From Bathynomus jamesi (taxonomy: Eukaryota > Arthropoda > Malacostraca > Isopoda > Cirolanidae), in the NCBI GenBank assembly GCA_023014485.1, contig JAJOZX010000480.1, positions 1,244,501 through 1,308,500 of the forward strand: 64,000 nt of DNA, read 5' to 3'. A program made the position numbers and the translations under genes. The first letter of the stretch is position 1. Each line of letters starts with the position of its first letter. Below, piece after piece: positions 61,672-64,000 of this stretch. The notes beneath the pieces were generated by a model. The model ran no database searches. It was not told the origin of the DNA and worked only from the letters and a program-made list of their open reading frames with translations.

Positions 61672-63175
61672 ACATTGGGGAAATACCGAGCGTCTTGAAA
61701 AGAGCAAACATCATCCCGATATATAAAGGGGGAGATAGATCTCAAGCAAAGAACTATAGACCAGTGTCCTTGACGTCCCACCTCACCAAAATATTCGAAA
61801 GAATAGTCAGAGAGAAAATCTATGACTTCTTGGAGACATTGGAAAGATTCAACGAAAATCAACACGGATTCCGATCGGGAAGATCATGCTTATCACAACT
61901 TATAGAGCATTATAACAATATCCTAGATGCACTTGAAGGCAATGAAAACTATGATGTATACATGGATTTTGCTAAAGCTTTCGACAAATGCGATCATGGT
62001 ATAATAGCATATAAAATGAAACATAATGGAATAACAGGCAGAGTGAGAAAATGGATCTACAACTTCCTCAGAAATCGACTACGGGTGGTCAAAATTCAAG
62101 GTGTATCATCATCAGAATCAGAAGTACACAGCTCAGTACCACAAGGTACAGTGCTGGCCCAACTCCTGTTCATTATCATGCTAACGGACATAGACAGTGG
62201 AGTAAACAGTAACAGTATAGTAACATCATTTGTGGACGATACAAAGATCAGCAGAAAAATCAGCGATGCAAACGAAATAGAGGCCTTGCAGAGGGATACA
62301 AACAAAAGATACAAATGGTCAGAAGACAACAATATGACATTTAACACCGAGAAATTTCAGCTTTTGAGATATGGTAGAAATGAGGAACTTAAAAAGACTG
62401 CATATTATGCTCCAGATAGACAAGAAATTCAGAGAAGCACGAAAGCGGTCGACTTCGGAGTAATAATGACCGATGATGCCGAATTCGAGACACAAAATCA
62501 GATAGCAATAAACAAAGTAAAAAGAGTCGCGGGACAGGTACTAAGAACGTTCAAAAGGAGGGACAAGACAGTAATGATTCCCCTGCTGAGAACACTAATC
62601 ATACCAAAACTTGAATACAGTTTTGACGTCCTCATATAAAAAGGAAGAAACTAATAAACTAGAAGAAACGCAGAGACATTTCACAGCCAAGATTGATGAC
62701 TGCAAAGAACTCAACTACTGGGAAAGACTACGCAAACTAAATCTGTACTCCCTGGAAAGAAGAGAGAGGTATACCATAATCTACATTTGGAAAATGATCG
62801 AAAAACTAGTACCAATAGGAAAATAGGAGAGGTAGAATGTGTAGTGTTCCTAAATTAAGGCCAGACAAGGGACCTCCTCAACACTGAAGGAAAATAGCTT
62901 GGTTGTCAGGGGGCCAAGACTTTTTAACCAGCTTCCAAAGAACCTCAGAATCGTTACAGGGGTCAAAGTTGAAGTCTTCAAGAGAAGACTAGATGCCTGG
63001 CTCAGGACGGTACCAGATGAACCGGGTGTACCTGGCTATGTACGCTGGAGAGCGCAAGAGAGCAACTCGCTCCTCCACCAAGCCAGGACTAGAGGCGGGG
63101 CCACCAGCTTGACCTTTGTGTAAAGAATGACCAACGCACGGAACCCAAACAAACTTAACAAAAGGTTAACAAGGT
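61672..63175 (+). pseudogene. Non-LTR retrotransposon, 5'-truncated
   Basis: Starts inside the RT (GEIPSVLKRANIIPIYKGGD), then NYRPVSLTSHLTKIFERIV, NQHGFRSGRSC, YMDFAKAFDKCDH and SSVPQGTVLAQLLF; the catalytic box reads SFVDDTKI instead of FADD. The main frame ends at 62639 by frameshift; the tail resumes (62611-62826, 62899-63123) to [11 protein letters not shown]. 3' UTR ends AACAAGGTTTTATATATA, passing straight into (TA)n. Same family as the 24.5-kb element but truncated at a different point next to a (TA)n tract. Confidence 0.88.
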
Positions 63176-63177
63176 TT

Positions 63178-63201
63178 TATATATATATATATATACTGTA
63201 T

Positions 63202-63280
<79 letters not shown>

Positions 63281-63307
63281 ATATACACACACACTGTATA
63301 TATATAT
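63178..63307. repeat. (TA)n/(CA)n tract
   Basis: TA runs with CA insertions, beginning at the retrotransposon 3' end. Confidence 0.95.
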
Positions 63308-64000
63308 GAGAGCAAATATAGAGAAATAATAAATCCTAACTGTGCCTCGTTACTTGTACAGATTTGAATGAAATCTTCATGGTTGAAGACGCGAGATCAT
63401 AAAATGTATATATTTTGTTGCGTAATCTTCGCATGGAATCATACGTGTAATCATGAAAATTCACCATTAAAAATGTATGTCTATCATTGTTTTCATGGAG
63501 AAAGTAACATTGATAGACATTGCATGATAAAATATCCTTCTTCAGTAAATTCAATACTTTTTTATTTAGTAAAAGATGCCACTGAAGAGCATGTATAAAA
63601 TTGATGTGCATTACTTGAGCACAAATGTAAGTTGCAGCGAATCGGCAAATGATTTACTGCAACAATAATCTGGAAATCGGTGCAATAAATTAGAGTTAAG
63701 AAAAGGAATAATAAAAGTCATAAATATTCTTGGATAACACTGAAGGAATAGCAAAATAGAACTTTTTTTTTCCTCCTTTAGAATGAATTTATGTGATTCC
63801 AATGTACATTTTTACGCTGATTAAGAATTTGAAAATAGATTTTTTTCTATCACCTTCGGAATGTAAATGAAAAGTGACAGATTTTCTTATTTTTTTGGTA
63901 TATTTAATCGTACGTAAAAGAAAAGTACCTTACTTAAAATGTTTTTGCTGCTGATTTTCGCTTATAACTAGTACTAGGGGTTTCTCTTATAATTGTGGAA
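63308..64000. other. No gene seen
   Basis: AT-rich single-copy-looking DNA; short open frames have no recognisable similarity. Confidence 0.5.

Overview
The window is eukaryotic nuclear DNA, most likely from an arthropod and plausibly a decapod crustacean. The clues are a split gene with GT-AG introns, extreme (TA)n/(GA)n/(CA)n microsatellite density, TTAGG-type repeats (the arthropod telomere motif) inside small transposons, 5S- and tRNA-headed SINEs, and many Tc1/mariner, non-LTR and Penelope-like copies. The species assignment is inference.

One host gene is evident. A calcium-activated chloride channel regulator (CLCA) family gene lies on the minus strand. Its signal-peptide exon is at 18958-19116 and five further exons run down to 687. 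The coding sequence assembled here is 2065 nt (688 codons plus one base), and the gene continues past the left edge. The introns, especially the 12-kb first one, are filled with microsatellites, MITEs, a 5S-type SINE pair, a hAT remnant, a 40-bp minisatellite and a hammerhead-bearing palindrome.

20.3-34.6 kb is a transposon stack: a decayed non-LTR element (+), an internally deleted mariner, a 5'-truncated non-LTR element (-), then two adjacent TIR-bounded elements (A 27.0-29.9 kb and B 29.9-34.6 kb). A and B carry opposite-strand copies of the same unrecognised, RNase-H-like protein gene. B is broken by a CR1-like insertion and other debris.

34.6-44.1 kb holds two palindromic arrays of a ~262-bp unit containing a tRNA-like sequence (4 and 9 copies). 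Between them are foldback elements, mariner debris and a Penelope-like element with a GIY-YIG domain, inverted 568-bp ends and hammerhead-ribozyme-like motifs.

44-64 kb has quasi-satellite DNA, SINEs, more foldbacks, MITEs with telomere-like cores, a frameshifted near full-length mariner (53.5-54.7 kb), a 2.55-kb TIR element with a decayed copy of a Cys-rich protein I associate with multicopy invertebrate 'uncharacterized' proteins (55.9-58.5 kb), another hammerhead-like site and a further truncated non-LTR element. No rRNA operon, CRISPR array or viral genome is seen. Almost every mobile reading frame is interrupted, so the region looks like accessory, repeat-dominated DNA around one real gene.
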